A stretch of 64,000 bases of DNA from Cymodocea nodosa (GCA_036874045.1 CM072336.1:26425501-26489500); one strand, 5' to 3'; shown: positions 49,501 to 60,400, numbered from the stretch's first letter. A program made the numbers and translations. The notes: generated from the sequence alone by a model not told the origin.

Positions 49501-50762
49501 TAATTTCAGAAAAAAAGATAGAAGATGAAATCAGGAAAAATAATTAGATTTCACAATATCCCTATTTAGGTTTGGAGAATGCTTTAGTAGAGTTTAGGTA
49601 GTCAACTTTCAATATAATTTTTAAAATAAAAAATGATATCAACACTGATTTCAACATTGATCCTTATCACTGAAACCTTTTCCTAGGAACTATCAACAAA
49701 CTCTTTTGATATTACATTGGAAGATAGCCATGGATGAAGAGATGTAGATATTGGTGTCATGTGATATGGGGGATCCCATTTCTTAGCCTACAACAACTAA
49801 TATAGTCACTTTCATTGTAAAATACAGATCGGATGGTAAGGTAGACAGCCATAAAGCTCAATTGATGGCATGAAAGTTCACAGAAGTATATGGACTTGAC
49901 TATGCAGATGCCTCACTAGTTACATGCTGAACTCCAAATGAGCTCTTTCCATCACTATAAACTAGTCCTAGGAGTTGAATTAATTGGATGTAAAGATTGT
50001 TTTCCCATACAGTGACTTGATAGAGCAAGTATTTATAAAACAACATGTTGGACATATTGCTCAAGGCAAGGATCGAGTTTGCCTTCTCAAGAAAGCAATA
50101 TATAGCAACAGGGTCTGCATGCCTGATTTAAGAAATTTAGTAGCATTGTCACTTCCAGTGGTGTTCAATGTTGCATAATTGATCATTTAGTTTTTTTATA
50201 TGCGAACTTCTAGAGGTTGTGTATTTTCAGTGTAAGTAGAAAATATTTTGTTAACAATGATGTTGTAAAAATTCAAGAGACATAGGACTACTTATAGGAT
50301 TATTGGATATTTGTTTTATCTAATCCTTTGTATATGCAGTCATTGTCATTAATATGCTAATCAACCTCATTTTCTCTCCACACAAACAGTTCTATTGTGT
50401 AATCAACCTTCATGATTGATTTTCATGTTTTTGTCATCAGATATAAATTCATGTGACCATCTTGATTTCAATTTCTAATTGTTTATTTTCTGTCCTTTTC
50501 AACAAATTATTATCTGCATAAAATCGTTTGGTGTTTGATATCCTGCATCTCTGGAGAATTTCTGACAGATGTAAATCTTGATTGTGGTTCAGTTCCAATC
50601 TCTGTCTACGCATTCACTCTTCCGTTGCCATATATTGGTACTCCTTCATTTCTGCCAGCAGGCTTCGTTGCCGGCACCATTGTTCTCGTTTCAGGTTTGC
50701 TACTGTATTGCTTAGCACCCAATAATCAGTCGACATCTCCACTTTCCCGGGCAGGAACATAA
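28534..50762 (+). CDS. CLT: CRT-like transporter (CLT family), plastid thiol transporter
   Basis: Plant CLT proteins are relatives of the malarial chloroquine-resistance transporter and export gamma-glutamylcysteine and glutathione from plastids. Ten exons join without a frame break: 28534-28988, 34094-34239, 35040-35077, 35192-35307, 44584-44683, 44784-44819, 44937-44987, 45097-45217, 48660-48785, 50593-50762, giving 452 residues. Residues 1 to about 75 are Ser/Arg-rich with few acids, like a transit peptide. 84-96 is a run of 13 Glu. The drug/metabolite-transporter fold starts near 108 (KILGAAAVTVVLGTGNRVLYK) and continues with YFSILYWRYFTGIV, LSGASIPILSQ, IFLGRSYHTNQILGC, FFFQAADTVLKEAIF, DLFVVNSFGSAFQ, INISLLYLIK-like helices and VPISVYAFTLPLPY. 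The start codon is the first ATG of the frame at 28534 (a second ATG follows at once). Introns 1 (5.1 kb) and 5 (9.3 kb) are full of transposon debris. Which CLT paralogue this is cannot be decided here. Confidence 0.93.
28783..28821 (+). repeat. Coding GAG microsatellite (poly-Glu) in CLT exon 1
   Basis: Thirteen GAG codons in a row encode Glu 84-96, between the predicted transit peptide and the first membrane helix. Such trinucleotide runs vary in length by slippage without breaking the frame. Confidence 0.95.
29800..30060 (+). repeat. Degenerate repeat around a GCGGAAGTTGTCG core
   Basis: The core gcggaagttgtc occurs at about 29849, 30001 and 30046. The first two copies are preceded by ggttgaggtgcac, and the first and third are followed by (g/a)(g/a)cggtcccg. 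The surrounding GC content is higher than in the neighbouring intron. The family is not recognised. Confidence 0.6.
30690..33771 (+). pseudogene. Truncated Ty3/Gypsy gag-pol remnant
   Basis: In order along the + strand: a gag-like coiled stretch (30730-31480), a zinc-knuckle relic CYNCDEKW near 31600-31622, a protease relic LFDNGGTYNFLD near 31805-31840, RT (WKKDG near 32374-32388; KLDLCFGFHQIHI near 32508-32547), and an RT catalytic box reading FFNNIL instead of FFDDIL near 32718-32735. Then come RNase H (GDASENGVGVVLIQDD near 33160-33205; GSSNIAADAFSR near 33456-33491) and the start of the integrase zinc finger, ending abruptly near 33771. No LTRs are seen. Many in-frame TAG codons replace expected Gln. 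It is dead and lacks the integrase core. Confidence 0.88.
32553..32588 (+). repeat. 18-bp tandem duplication inside Gypsy RT relic
   Basis: The unit aggaagtgagtaagtcag occurs twice without a gap, giving (S/E)EVSKSEEVSKS. It is in frame and lies between conserved RT motifs, so it arose after or during decay of the element. Confidence 0.9.
36026..37330 (-). pseudogene. hAT-family (DUF659-type) transposase remnant
   Basis: Reading the minus strand, a BED-finger-proximal piece comes first (NVTKCPSYPITIKNQM near 37175-37110). Then comes the DUF659 region: SIIWKSIINIMIYHDRQTIF near 36405-36345 and SINALEYVKDYKYLYRLIFD near 36340-36280. The last part is DNGANFKK near 36230-36205, the DDE-proximal motif of this group. 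Stops and frame changes break it throughout. The expected CAAHC-type stretch is deleted or replaced. It is an old immobile copy with no visible ends. Confidence 0.7.
37441..37764. repeat. 20-bp AT-rich minisatellite, about 16 copies
   Basis: The unit is approximately att(c/a)actgaaaataactaat, repeated in exact 20-base register for about 324 bases. A 60-base three-unit block (37461-37520) recurs at 37521-37580 with a single change, so a higher-order duplication took place. No coding sense. Confidence 0.95.
39190..40252 (+). mobile_element. Short direct-repeat-bounded element (TRIM/LARD-like candidate)
   Basis: A stretch of about 125 bases at 39195-39321 returns at 40126-40252. Shared words are ttagttgtaa(c/t)aacttta, cataaggggcatct and gtgtaat(t/c)caccatctacta. 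About 800 non-coding bases lie between. A purine-rich tract, aaaggaggaggaatg, near 40085-40099 lies just before the second copy, as a polypurine tract would. I could not find a clear primer-binding site or target duplication, so the LTR reading is tentative. Confidence 0.5.
41220..43110. repeat. Repeat domain with GTTGAGTTA and ATCCGAT hairpins
   Basis: The domain opens with actgcaagtgcacag…gtgcaagtacaggtcgatcc (41226-41275), a start also seen at 46665-46715. It holds a perfect 9-base inverted repeat, GTTGAGTTA-tggc-TAACTCAAC, near 41382-41403, and further gttaactcaac/aactcaacgga words near 41360 and 42495. It contains the 138-bp array listed separately. No protein is recognised. Likely the non-coding part of a large retroelement. 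Confidence 0.5.
42585..42985. repeat. Tandem array, 138-bp period, hairpin plus ACACGTGT palindrome
   Basis: Three diverged units. Each has a hairpin (arms A(C/T)TATCCGA and TCGGATAGT around gcttagatgc) starting near 42593, 42731 and 42869. Each then has ataactca(c/t)cga, acttaagt and the palindrome GACACGTGT(C) at 42672, 42810 and 42948. The spacing of the palindromes is exactly 138 bases twice. An extra half hairpin is at 42551. Confidence 0.9.
43490..44250 (-). pseudogene. Copia reverse-transcriptase fragment
   Basis: The minus strand reads LVFTIKHKRDR near 44215-44183, then GFTQTFGDNHVETFS near 44135-44091, then pieces of the DLIE…YVTQDKDRV region near 44075-44010. The catalytic box IIYVDDIL near 43875-43850 is here unaltered. 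Stops and small deletions separate the pieces. It runs antisense to CLT in intron 5. Similar pieces occur at 49690-50135. Confidence 0.75.
45670..45821 (+). repeat. 5' LTR of the 45.7-48.5 kb element
   Basis: It ends …ctctattttca just before the primer-binding-type motif. The first 30 bases have diverged from the 3' copy, so the left border is approximate. Confidence 0.7.
48307..48455 (+). repeat. 3' LTR of the 45.7-48.5 kb element
   Basis: It starts TGTTAGAATTAATTATG and ends near ttctatttta. It lies about 200 bases before CLT exon 9. Confidence 0.7.
49690..50135 (+). pseudogene. Copia reverse-transcriptase fragment
   Basis: Broken + strand frames in CLT intron 9. The first part is WKIAMDEEM near 49720-49746 and KYRSDGKVDSHKAQLMA near 49820-49870. 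The second is MDVKIVFPYSDLIEQVFIKQ near 49984-50045 and GKDRVCLLKKAIY near 50065-50102. This is the N-terminal palm region of Copia RT. It stops before the catalytic YVDD. Several stops are present. Confidence 0.75.
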
Positions 50763-52385
50763 ATACGAGTTCATAGAAAAGGCAAGAAGATACAAATGAC
50801 AATGATATAGAGAACTCTGGTTACTTTTCTCCCTCGGTACGTGTCAAGAGCAAGCTATTTTACTGCTGTGGAGTGCAGGTTTTCTGGCATCTAAATTTAC
50901 ACCGGCCCATCTGCCTGGCGTACGACGTTGACTATGGATGGGGTTGAATTATGTGAATATTTGATGATGCAGCAACGTTTGATGGAGGTTTGTAAATATG
51001 GGAAGAGCTGTAGCATTAAGTGTAAGTGGCATATTATAGTGCACTACAACCAAGGAAGCAAAGGTTGGTTTACTTCCGATTTTTCATCTAGGCTCAGCTG
51101 AATAAATAGAAATCAAAATTTTTCCTACTTCATCGTGTTTTGCATCCTGCGTATCATATATATCTGTACTAGTGAAAAAATGCGCAAATTGCACATGGAA
51201 ATGTTTTAGATTATTGATATTTATTAAATAATATACATGTAAATTACATCATATGCAAGAAATTTTTTATATTATTGATTTTTATTAAATAATGCATGTG
51301 CGTATTATATTATATATGGTAAAATGAAAGTGACGACTATTGTATAAAATATTGGACATTCATTATTTTAGAATTTACAACAAAAAAATCATAGCTTGAT
51401 GGATGACTTGGTGGTTGCTAATCGTTTGGATGTAGGATGAAGTCCTGCTTCTTGTGTACATGTTAATTTTTACTTCGAATACATGGTATTTATATTATTT
51501 TGTGTGTGAGACCATTTCTGGGTCAGAAATTGGGCAGTCTCTGTCATAGATTTTAAGAATGCATATAATGATGCATGGTATTTTGATATAATAATATCAC
51601 TTTTCTTGTCAATATATAATGTACTTATGGTACTAATAATGGTATCCGTTTATGGTATTCTTATATAATTTTTTTTTGGTTAAATTTTTGGTATTTATTA
51701 TCTGACATTTAAAAAATATTAGTACGTCAATTTTCTACATCATGTACTTCAAAAATCTACAAAACTGTTTCTCTTTAGATAACTTTGACTAAGTAATTGT
51801 AGGCCTTTATAATTGAAATAAATGTTATAATTCATATATTGCAGATTGTAAAAAATATGCTCTATTATAGTTAATTAGTTCCATTATTATTAATATTTAG
51901 GATATATAATTTTATTTTTTTTCTAGTATTATACGAAACACGTGATAAATGTCTACTTTGCTTCTAATATTTCATTAACTTTTTTCATTCAAAACGTACG
52001 TTACGTGTATATTTGCATGTGTTGACACGCATCTACAATATATTATTTGTTTCCTATAAAACGAGAGTCGTGGCACTTAAGTTTTAACTTTCCCCTGATG
52101 ATTATAAACCTTAATTATTTTAACATACAGGTGTTAATGGTTATAAGAGTAATTTTAAAATGAATCTTCAGAGAGTTCTTCCATATGGATGACCTTTTAC
52201 ATCCCTTATTATAACATGGATATCACAATTAATTTACACAAATAACTTTTTTACTCTTATTATGTTTCTGTTTACATGATTTTTATTTGCATAATTATAT
52301 TTAAATTGATAGCTATAACCTTGATAAACTGAAAGACAGATCCGCACATGCTTGGGGTACTAGTACTTTAATTTAATTTAATATC
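50763..52385. other. CLT 3' UTR and AT-rich intergenic DNA
   Basis: The 3' UTR probably reaches about 51.1 kb (no certain poly(A) signal). A two-copy, about 66-base repeat (…attattgatatttattaaataat…) lies at 51210-51300. The rest is AT-rich without coding signal. Confidence 0.55.
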
Positions 52386-52389
52386 TATT

Positions 52390-52960
52390 AATATTGAAAT
52401 AAAAGAACGGAGAGATCAAGGAAATATGACTGGACGCCGGTTCAGCCCCTTCTTTCCGGTCCGCACTCCGCTACTCCTCCCGGCGACTAGCACGGGCACG
52501 CGCTGGTGAACCAACGAGCACCAGATCCATCGACCGCACCCCAGAGAAGCCAATGTGCTTGTCGACATGCAATCACCCGGTAGTTGATATGGCCTTCAGC
52601 CTTGGGAGAAGGAGGAGAAGGAAGGGAGAAAAGGGTTAGGGTCATTTGAAATTTACAGAGGGGAAGATGCGCGGTGGCATAGGCCGCCTCCACTGCGGGG
52701 AGCGGGGAGCAGCGGCAACAAACACAACCTAGGTTGGCGGAGGAAGGAGCCTTTTGGAAAGGAAGGAAGGAAGGAAGGAAGGAAGGAAGGTGCCCTACGT
52801 TTGTCTGGCCGATGATTTCGCTGCCCTCTCGCATTCTCACCAAAGGTATTTTTGCTTTTGTTCATTGCAAGTGAAGTTCCAAAGGCATGGATTAGTTCCA
52901 ATCCACCCGGTTCTTCAAATCCATCATTTTCACTTACAATTTTTAGATCTATAATTTACC
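52390..52960. other. GC-rich island of unknown nature
   Basis: About 400 bases (52430-52800) are much richer in GC than anything nearby outside the CLT and PLA2 first exons. An open frame of 118 codons on the minus strand (52487-52843) and short ones on the plus strand match nothing I know. A GGAA run closes the island. It could be the first exon or promoter of an untranslated transcript, a gene relic or an insertion. Confidence 0.5.
52756..52790 (+). repeat. (GGAA)n microsatellite
   Basis: About eight GGAA units at the right edge of the GC-rich island. Confidence 0.95.
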
Positions 52961-54878
52961 CATATCCATGAATAAAACAAGTCTCCATCCTAGGGTTCGT
53001 ATATCCTTCAGAACCGTCAACTTTTATATACAGAAATCGGTGATTATACTGTTTCAACTATTGTAAATTTCAGCTGTTCAATGAGAGCTTTGCCGTATAA
53101 GAAATGGAAATCATAAACTTAATATAGATATCGATACACATTCAATGTCGAAATTTTGAACTTTATGAATCATTATACTTTATTCAAAGATTAAATTCAT
53201 AGTCCATTTCTATACATATTTTTCCTATTCTTTCTCAAAAGGCTATTATTGAAATACATATTTTTTGAAAGAAGAAGCATGCCATTAGGCCTAAGGAGCA
53301 GAAATTATTAACTTGATACCGTACTTATGTACTTAGACATAGAAATTAGGTAAAGGAAAATTAAAAGAAAATAAATATTTAAGAAATCTTATCATATGAT
53401 AGAATATAATATTTTTATTTACCATTTATTGACCTTCAAATTTGACTTTTAGCCAGAATTTGTCATAAGATACATTTCCTTACGTATAAAGTGCAATAAA
53501 GAGGCATTTCATCACTCAAGAGTATATTCTCTTCTATTTCATTTCTCAATTAATTTGTTTTTTGTACTATTCTGTTTACAAATTACGTGGTAAAACAAGA
53601 TTTGTTTTAATAAACGATCATAGAAAATTTCCTTTTAAAATTTTCAATTGTTAAAAAAAGAGTGGAGAAAAATTAAAAATGAAATGTCCACGGCATTTAT
53701 AAAATTTAAAAAAAAATCGAGTCAATGTCCTTGTGATTCTCTACCGTAAATATATTCACGTATAGCTTTTATAGTATTATATTTGTATCAAATAATTATT
53801 ATACATATGAAATAATTTTTCTCATATTTTAGTGGAAACACGCACGCTTTCTTGTAGTGAATTGATTCTATTGTTTCTGACACAAGAATATTTTATATTT
53901 GCTTGGCATCATAAAAATAGTATTTTAGTTGTCACTTCTTTTATCTTCGTTATTTATCCTATTTTTAAAAGAAGCTGAGGCTTGTCAAAGATGTCTGACT
54001 TAACTTCTTGGGTCCTTAAGCTGAGGTTTGTAGAAGAAAAATGCCCAAAAAATCATTATCAAATGCCACCTCAATTTATCTAAGGCGACATTTAGAACAC
54101 AGTTATTAAGCTTGAGCATTTAGAAAAGGAAACTTATAATGGCAATTGCTATTGTTCATTGCTAATTGGGTATTATTTGAGGAACTTGTTTGGTCATGAT
54201 GTACATCCATTACTTTTAACGACTTATCAGCTTCAAAAAAAAAAAAAATTTAATGACTTGTTTGAGAGAGAGACAAAAAAAGTATGTCTTTGCCCTTTTG
54301 GTTGAAAAATATGAGCACCCAACAACTTTCTCCTTTTTCATCTTTGAAATCCCTTCTGCACTTTTCCATTCTCTCCCTACCCTCCATTTCTCCTTCCTCT
54401 ACTTTGGGCATGTCGGAGCAAACACAAGGAGTACTACCATAGCTTTCAGAGTTACAGTCAGGTTCTTGGAGTAATCATAACAAGCTATAATCATAATCAC
54501 AACAGACATCACATCATATCCAGGAAAGAGAACATATGAGATAAAATAAAACTGTTTCATCCTTACATAACACCACCTTGTATGGTTCTCCATCTGAGAT
54601 CACTATAAAGTAGATTTCTTGGAACAATCGTTATCTACGTCATAAAAGCATCTTTTAGAAGTCCTCCAAGATGTTGTCCTTCTGGGAGAAGTGCAGGATA
54701 TGTTATATGATTATTTTAAATTTATCATAATCCACCTAATTTTCATGGGCAAATGAACAAACAGGTAATTGAGCTGGCCTGTTGCCAACCCCTCTCCCTC
54801 TGGTTCTTCAACTCCCTCCTCTTCCTCGTCCCGGACAAAAACCCAAGCAACTGGCGTGCATGCCGGCGTTGACGCGCA
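52961..54878. other. Intergenic DNA upstream of the PLA2-like gene
   Basis: AT-rich up to about 54.7 kb, then rising pyrimidine and GC content towards the start codon (cctctccctctggttcttcaac… near 54788). I see no gene. The core promoter probably lies at 54.5-54.85 kb. Confidence 0.5.
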
Positions 54879-55592
54879 ATGAACTTCCGCTTCTTCTTCA
54901 ATTCCTCCGACTCGAAACCCCTGCGGGGCCATTCCTCCACCACCACCGAGCTCTTCAACCTCCGCCTCCTCCTTACTTCCATCTGGACTCTTCTGCCCAG
55001 ATCCGCACCCCCGACTCCGGTCCCTCCCCCACCCTGCGCTTCCGACTACGATGGACGCCTCTCACGCATGCTCTTCCGCCCCTACGTCGCCAAGGTCCCG
55101 TGGCATGGTGGCGTTCGGGCCTTCCTCTCGCAGCTCTTTCCGCGGTACGGCCACTACTGCGGCCCCAACTGGTCGAGCGGGAAGGACCGCGGCTCGCTGC
55201 TGTGGGATAAGAGGCCGATCGACTGGTTGGATTACTGCTGCTACTGTCACGATATCGGGTACGACACTCATGACCAGGCCAAGCTGTTGAAGGCCGACCT
55301 GGCGTTTCTCGAGTGCCTTGAGCAGCCGAGGATGGACACGAAGGGGGACGCCAAGGCTGCGTATCTCTACCGGTCCATGTGCATCTACGGTGAGTGAAGC
55401 TCGCTGCTTGTGTTTCAAGATGTGCTGTCCAAAGCTCTTGTTATTGCGATTTGTTTTTCTTTTGCAGGCCTGAGGAACATACTTATCCCGTACAGAATGC
55501 AGCTTGTTAGGTTACAAGGAGGGACATCTGCAGCGGAGCTGATCAATAACCTTAAAGGAAAGAACATCGCGTTTTGGCTGGGCCAGAATTGA
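54879..55592 (+). CDS. Phospholipase A2-like protein
   Basis: Two exons, 54879-55389 and 55468-55592, join through GT-AG borders into 211 residues. PLA2 enzymes hydrolyse the sn-2 ester of phospholipids, using a His-Asp pair and Ca2+. Visible parts: a hydrophobic segment at 28-39 (LRLLLTSIWTLL), a Pro-rich stretch at 44-53, a calcium-loop-like YGHYCGPNWSSGK at 90-102, the catalytic helix DYCCYCHDIGYDTHD at 118-132 with His124-Asp125, then LAFLECLE. It belongs to the plant PLA2-like group with a longer N-terminus than the small secreted alpha/beta PLA2s. The region before the Cys-rich core looks like a membrane anchor or targeting segment rather than a clean signal peptide. Exon 1 is strongly GC-rich. 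An upstream ATG at 54860 overlaps the start out of frame. Confidence 0.92.
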
Positions 55593-56160
55593 AATCTTTT
55601 GACGCCTTCGGTGTGATGGTTAGTGTTCTTTAGTTGCATTTGAGTGTATTACTTGCCTAAAACCATTGATCCACGCATTTCATGCACTGTCAATATTTCC
55701 TATCTTCTGAATTTTGTATTTAGAACTGAATGACTCTTACGATTCTCAAATTCTATTGAATATTAACTCAAAAACTAAATGAACATCGAATGTCCATTTA
55801 ACAACATGATTGTGGATGTCAAACTTGTCTAGATCAGTTCAAAGTTTAGTATCATTTTGTTTATTTTATTTTATTTTATTTTAAAAATTGGATCCTTGCT
55901 TTCCTCACAATTGATTTCTCTCTATAGTAATAATAGCTTCCTATAAAAGGTTACCTTTATTTAGCTTCCTCGAAAAGACAACATTTTTACGGAGGCAGTA
56001 AAGATGAGTTTTATTGATTATAAGTTCCATCAAATGGGAATATATAAGAGAAAACATAGAACCATTCCAGATGGGGCCAAGAAGGGCTTTCTCTGAAACA
56101 AAGAATTATTCTAAATGGAATCAGCAACTACATTTTTTGTGAATACAAACTTCAAAATAT
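55593..56160. other. 3' flank of the PLA2-like gene
   Basis: 3' UTR plus AT-rich DNA, with a (TTTTA)n run at about 55859-55883. No gene seen. Confidence 0.6.
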
Positions 56161-56169
56161 TCAGCTATA

Positions 56170-56640
56170 CTTTAAGGTTTAGAATATTGGGTTGTAAAAC
56201 GTGATTATATTCAAAAAAATTAGTGTTGTTGAGATATGTATACTTAGATGGATGATGATATTATTAGAGGTATACTAAAAAATGATTTTATCAGGAATAA
56301 AGTAGGAGTTACAGTTATTAAAAATAAGATAGGAAAAAATCAACTTAAGTGGTTTATTTATATCTTTAAGTGATCAAGAAATGCACTAGTTAAGAGAAGA
56401 AAATTAATTAGTAAAGAAGAAATTAAAAGAAGTAAAGATAGGCCTAAAATTATTTGGTTAGGAGTTGTAGGAAAAAATTTTAATTTATGTAATTTAATTG
56501 AAAATTTGATAGTAGATGGAAATACTTAAAAGAGGAAGATTGATATGGTTAATTTTATGTCATGGAATTATAGCTCGAATTGTTGTATAAAATTTAAAGT
56601 ATTCTTGTAGGTTGTGAAAAGTGTGGATAATTCTTTTATC
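56170..56640 (+). pseudogene. LINE 3'-terminal fragment (plus orientation)
   Basis: The reading frame pieces RNKVGVTVIKNKIGKNQLKWF near 56297-56355 and KDRPKIIWLGVVGKNF near 56436-56480 are the C-terminal tail found after the RT of the plant LINE type also seen at 11.6 and 16 kb. The RT domain is absent, as expected for 5' truncation. Confidence 0.65.
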
Positions 56641-56929
56641 AAATAATAGACTTAAAATCCTCTGTAACCGTTGTCCTACATGGGATCCCTATCCCGACAA
56701 CCTTCACAGAACATCATTTAGTCATTTTATATAGTATTTTTGTGTCTCACAAAGAATATCTTTGGCCATGTAATGCCATTGCTGCCGTTAATCTAGAAAG
56801 TGCAAAGACGGTGAAATGACAAGATGAAACAAGAGGGGTGAGAGACGTATAAATGCATATTGTATGACAACCCTAGTATGGTATTGTATATAACAATCTG
56901 ATCTTTGATTCTACTTCATAGGGTCAATC

Positions 56930-57420
56930 ACACTTTCATGTATTTCTATCTATCAAATCTTTTGTTAAATTATATTAATTAAATCTTTTCTCATAATTTC
57001 TAATCAATTAGTTTTAGACTTTATATTTCTTTTAATTTTTTTTTGTGCTAATTAAATTTCCTTTTCTGACTAATATATCCTTTGTCTTCCTAAAACTATA
57101 ATCAAACCATTTAAGTTGATTTTCTTTTATCTTATTTTCAATTGGTGCTACTTCTATTCTATTCTTAATAAAGTCATTTTTTAATTTATCCTTTATAATA
57201 TTTCCACTGAATTATCTAAAAATTCACATTTTTACAATATTAACTTTTTGTATATGGCAACACTTTATAGTTCAACTGCCTGAGCCATAGAGAATAGCCA
57301 ATGAATAGCAATTTTATAACATTTTCCTTTTGATTTTAAGGATATTCTCTTATCACATAACACTCTAGATTTATCTACTTCATCTAGTCTACTTTATTCT
57401 TATATGTTACTTTGTTGCTC
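56930..57420 (-). pseudogene. LINE 3'-terminal fragment (minus orientation)
   Basis: The reverse complement carries the same tail in broken frames: a REYPLKSKGK-like piece near 57350-57320, then KIR.KKINLNGL near 57150-57115 and YEKRFN near 56995-56975. It is an inverted, diverged copy of the neighbour at 56170-56640, about 300 bases away. Confidence 0.6.
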
Positions 57421-57424
57421 ATGC

Positions 57425-60400
57425 AATGCACATCTACTTTGGATGCCCATTCAGGCTAATTGCCCCATCTTATTTCTTGACTATCATGATTCCATTCCTT
57501 TCATTTCTCCCTATCATTTGGGACTTCTTTTACTCCCTTCTTACACTAGATCATTTCCATTTAAATTTTCACATTAAAATATTTTAAATATAATATTTCT
57601 TCTATTTATTTTGGAAGAAATTTGCAAGATGTAACATGTGGTGGGGAACAATTTAGACATTTGAACATTTCTCTCTTTGCCGTTCATCACCCACCAACAA
57701 ACTCCTCATTCCCTTCTCTTGATGATTTTGTTTTAGTGAGAGTTGATGGTGCCAAGTGAGCAACGGAGAAAGGGGGCGTCAGCAGCAATCAAATATTTGG
57801 TGGTACAAGAACATCTGACCAGCATCTTTACACTCCTTTCTCTCACTCGTTATCTTCCTCTACCACTCCCCTTTCATTCATTGGAATTGTACCAACTTAA
57901 AGCAAGTCGACAAGCACTAGCAAGTTTTGACCAACAATAGGAATGATGTCCAGCATTGTTGTGGCCAGAGGAGGTAGATATGCAAGTAATAGCCTTAATT
58001 TCCCTTTCCCTAGTTATGGGAATTGGATCTAGCACAATCTAAAGATGTTTTTCAAGGAAGGATCTGACAGTGGTAGTTGATGGTGGAGGTGTTCAACAAT
58101 GGTGATGAGGGAAGGGTTTGAGGCCTAGGCCTAAACTCTTCCTAAAAACATGGATCCGGCAATGATTTTGTGAGCAGATGAGTGTAATGATGATTTTTTG
58201 AAGATTGATTCTGATCAATGGTAGTGGCAAAGATTGGGCTACTGGAGGTCATAGGAGGGTTGATCTAAGGTAGGAAGATCAACCAAACAGGTTTATTTTG
58301 GAGATAATTAGTGGGAATTCAGATTGTCCGCTCCAAAGGAAGGCATGTGATTAGTTTCCTATATGTGTAGTGTGCTTATTTTTGCTTTCATTTCATATGA
58401 AATTCATGCATGCTATTTAAATGTGGATTTTGACATGATATGTTGAGAATATATTGAAAAATGTTTCATGACGATTTGGAGAATTCATATACTATACTAC
58501 TTCAATAGAGTTCATTATAATCGGATTTGAAATGAAAATGCATACTACATTCACATGTATTTTATAATCATGCTTATTTATGCTAAAATTGGTAGCATCG
58601 TGTTGTAGAAATGTCTCAACAACTAAGTACAACAAATTATTAGCTAAAAATGTGAAAATTGGAATGTGGAATAATAAAGTCTTGTTTTAAGTATGATTCT
58701 TCCATTATTTATAGTTTTGCCATTAACAATTTATATTATATTGTCTTGCATTAGAGGACAATTAGAAATCTTAACACAGAAATAGAGATAATCAAAATAT
58801 ATGTTTTGGCCATATCTTACCTTCGGAGTGGATTGTATCATAAAGTTTAGGATTATTATACCCTTCGGAGTTATATACAATATCTCACAAGGTTATTGTT
58901 CTTGCCTCAGGAATATGTAGTGCTGGTCTGATTAAGTTATCATTGTAATACAGGGATGAGTCCCCATATATGTTCTCTATCGTAGTGTTGGACAAGTGAA
59001 ACATTGGGATCCTCACTTCCTACCAAAAAGATGGTTCATAGGATATTCATTGAAATTGAATGATTGAGAATAGAAAGTGTGGGCAACTTTAAAGTTTACC
59101 GGTGACCACTTCTAATATTGGTAGGTGGTGCTAAGACGTAACTACCAAAAGAAATCGAATAATTATCGTAATGAGCCTATTGATTAATTATGGAAGGTTA
59201 CTGATCGTATTGAATGTTAGATTAATTTATTGTATTGTATGACCACCAAACTATTGAAAACGGCAATTCTTATTTGATGACTAAAAAACATTGGAAAAAA
59301 TCAACTCCTTGGCTTAATAAATGATTGAAAGGAAGGTTAATCTATTGACTTGTTGAAATATTGAAAGATTAACCTACCGGCATTTGACTAAGTGATTGAC
59401 TTAATGATTTATTGAAATAAATCGGAAATGGTTATTATATGAAATAAAGGAAAGGGCCAAAATGAAATATCATAAATTATTAATAAATAAATGACTTTTA
59501 GAATTATCTCAATAACCAATTAATGAGTTGATTAATTGATTAAGTCATGCTTTACCAAGAAATGGTTAAAACATTAAATGAAAACATTGAATAGAAAGAA
59601 ATTATTAATCATAAACCTAAACACAAACAACTTCTTGTGGTAGATTCATTCCAGTACTAATCATAATGCTTGACTGCTCTCCTCCCTTGAACACACTAGT
59701 AAAGTGTCATATTTGACAGCAACTTGTTGTAGTTGTAACGATCATAGCCTTGCAAAGTTTTAACTTAGAAAATACTAGGTTTTAGTGTAGTATTTCTACC
59801 ACAATTAAAACTTCTTAGACAAATGCTAATTTTGGTTGTGCCATTTCTTCGACCTTTGGAATCGTTCATCATCAAGCAGCTCAGAACATCATCATTGTTA
59901 TTTTTGGAATGGGTTGATGAGGGGGTTATTAGTTGGAGGAGCATGAAAGTGATTTTACAATTGCTGAAGGCAAACCATCAACTTGAAGTTCATTTTCAAT
60001 ATTTAGAAAGCCAATTCAAGAATACCATATGCACGGAATGATGAATGGATTACAATACATGATTGACATTTGTGAAAAGCTACATGATAGAAGAGGGGGA
60101 ATGGATGAGTTCGGCAATGAACACATGATACACTTGCAAGAAAATGAGAGTGATTTGGATATGAACGCATGACTATTAAAATATATGGTTATTACGATTA
60201 TGAAGGCCTTCTTGTATCATGCTTGTTATTGAAGATAGCTGTTTGTGATTAGATCCCAACAAAGAGAGGTCAACTTTTAGTGCCTAAAACCTTTGTGATG
60301 AGGGGTTATAATCCCAAAACCATCATACTAGTTGAAAAAGAACTTAAAGTACCCATTTGTTTGGTTTTTGAAAGCAGAGAATAATAGGAAGTGTTGACAA

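Noticed and set aside
52487..52843. 118-codon minus-strand gene in the GC-rich island
   Set aside because: No recognisable motif; part of it is the GGAA repeat read as Phe-Leu-Pro-Ser. Kept only as an unexplained island.
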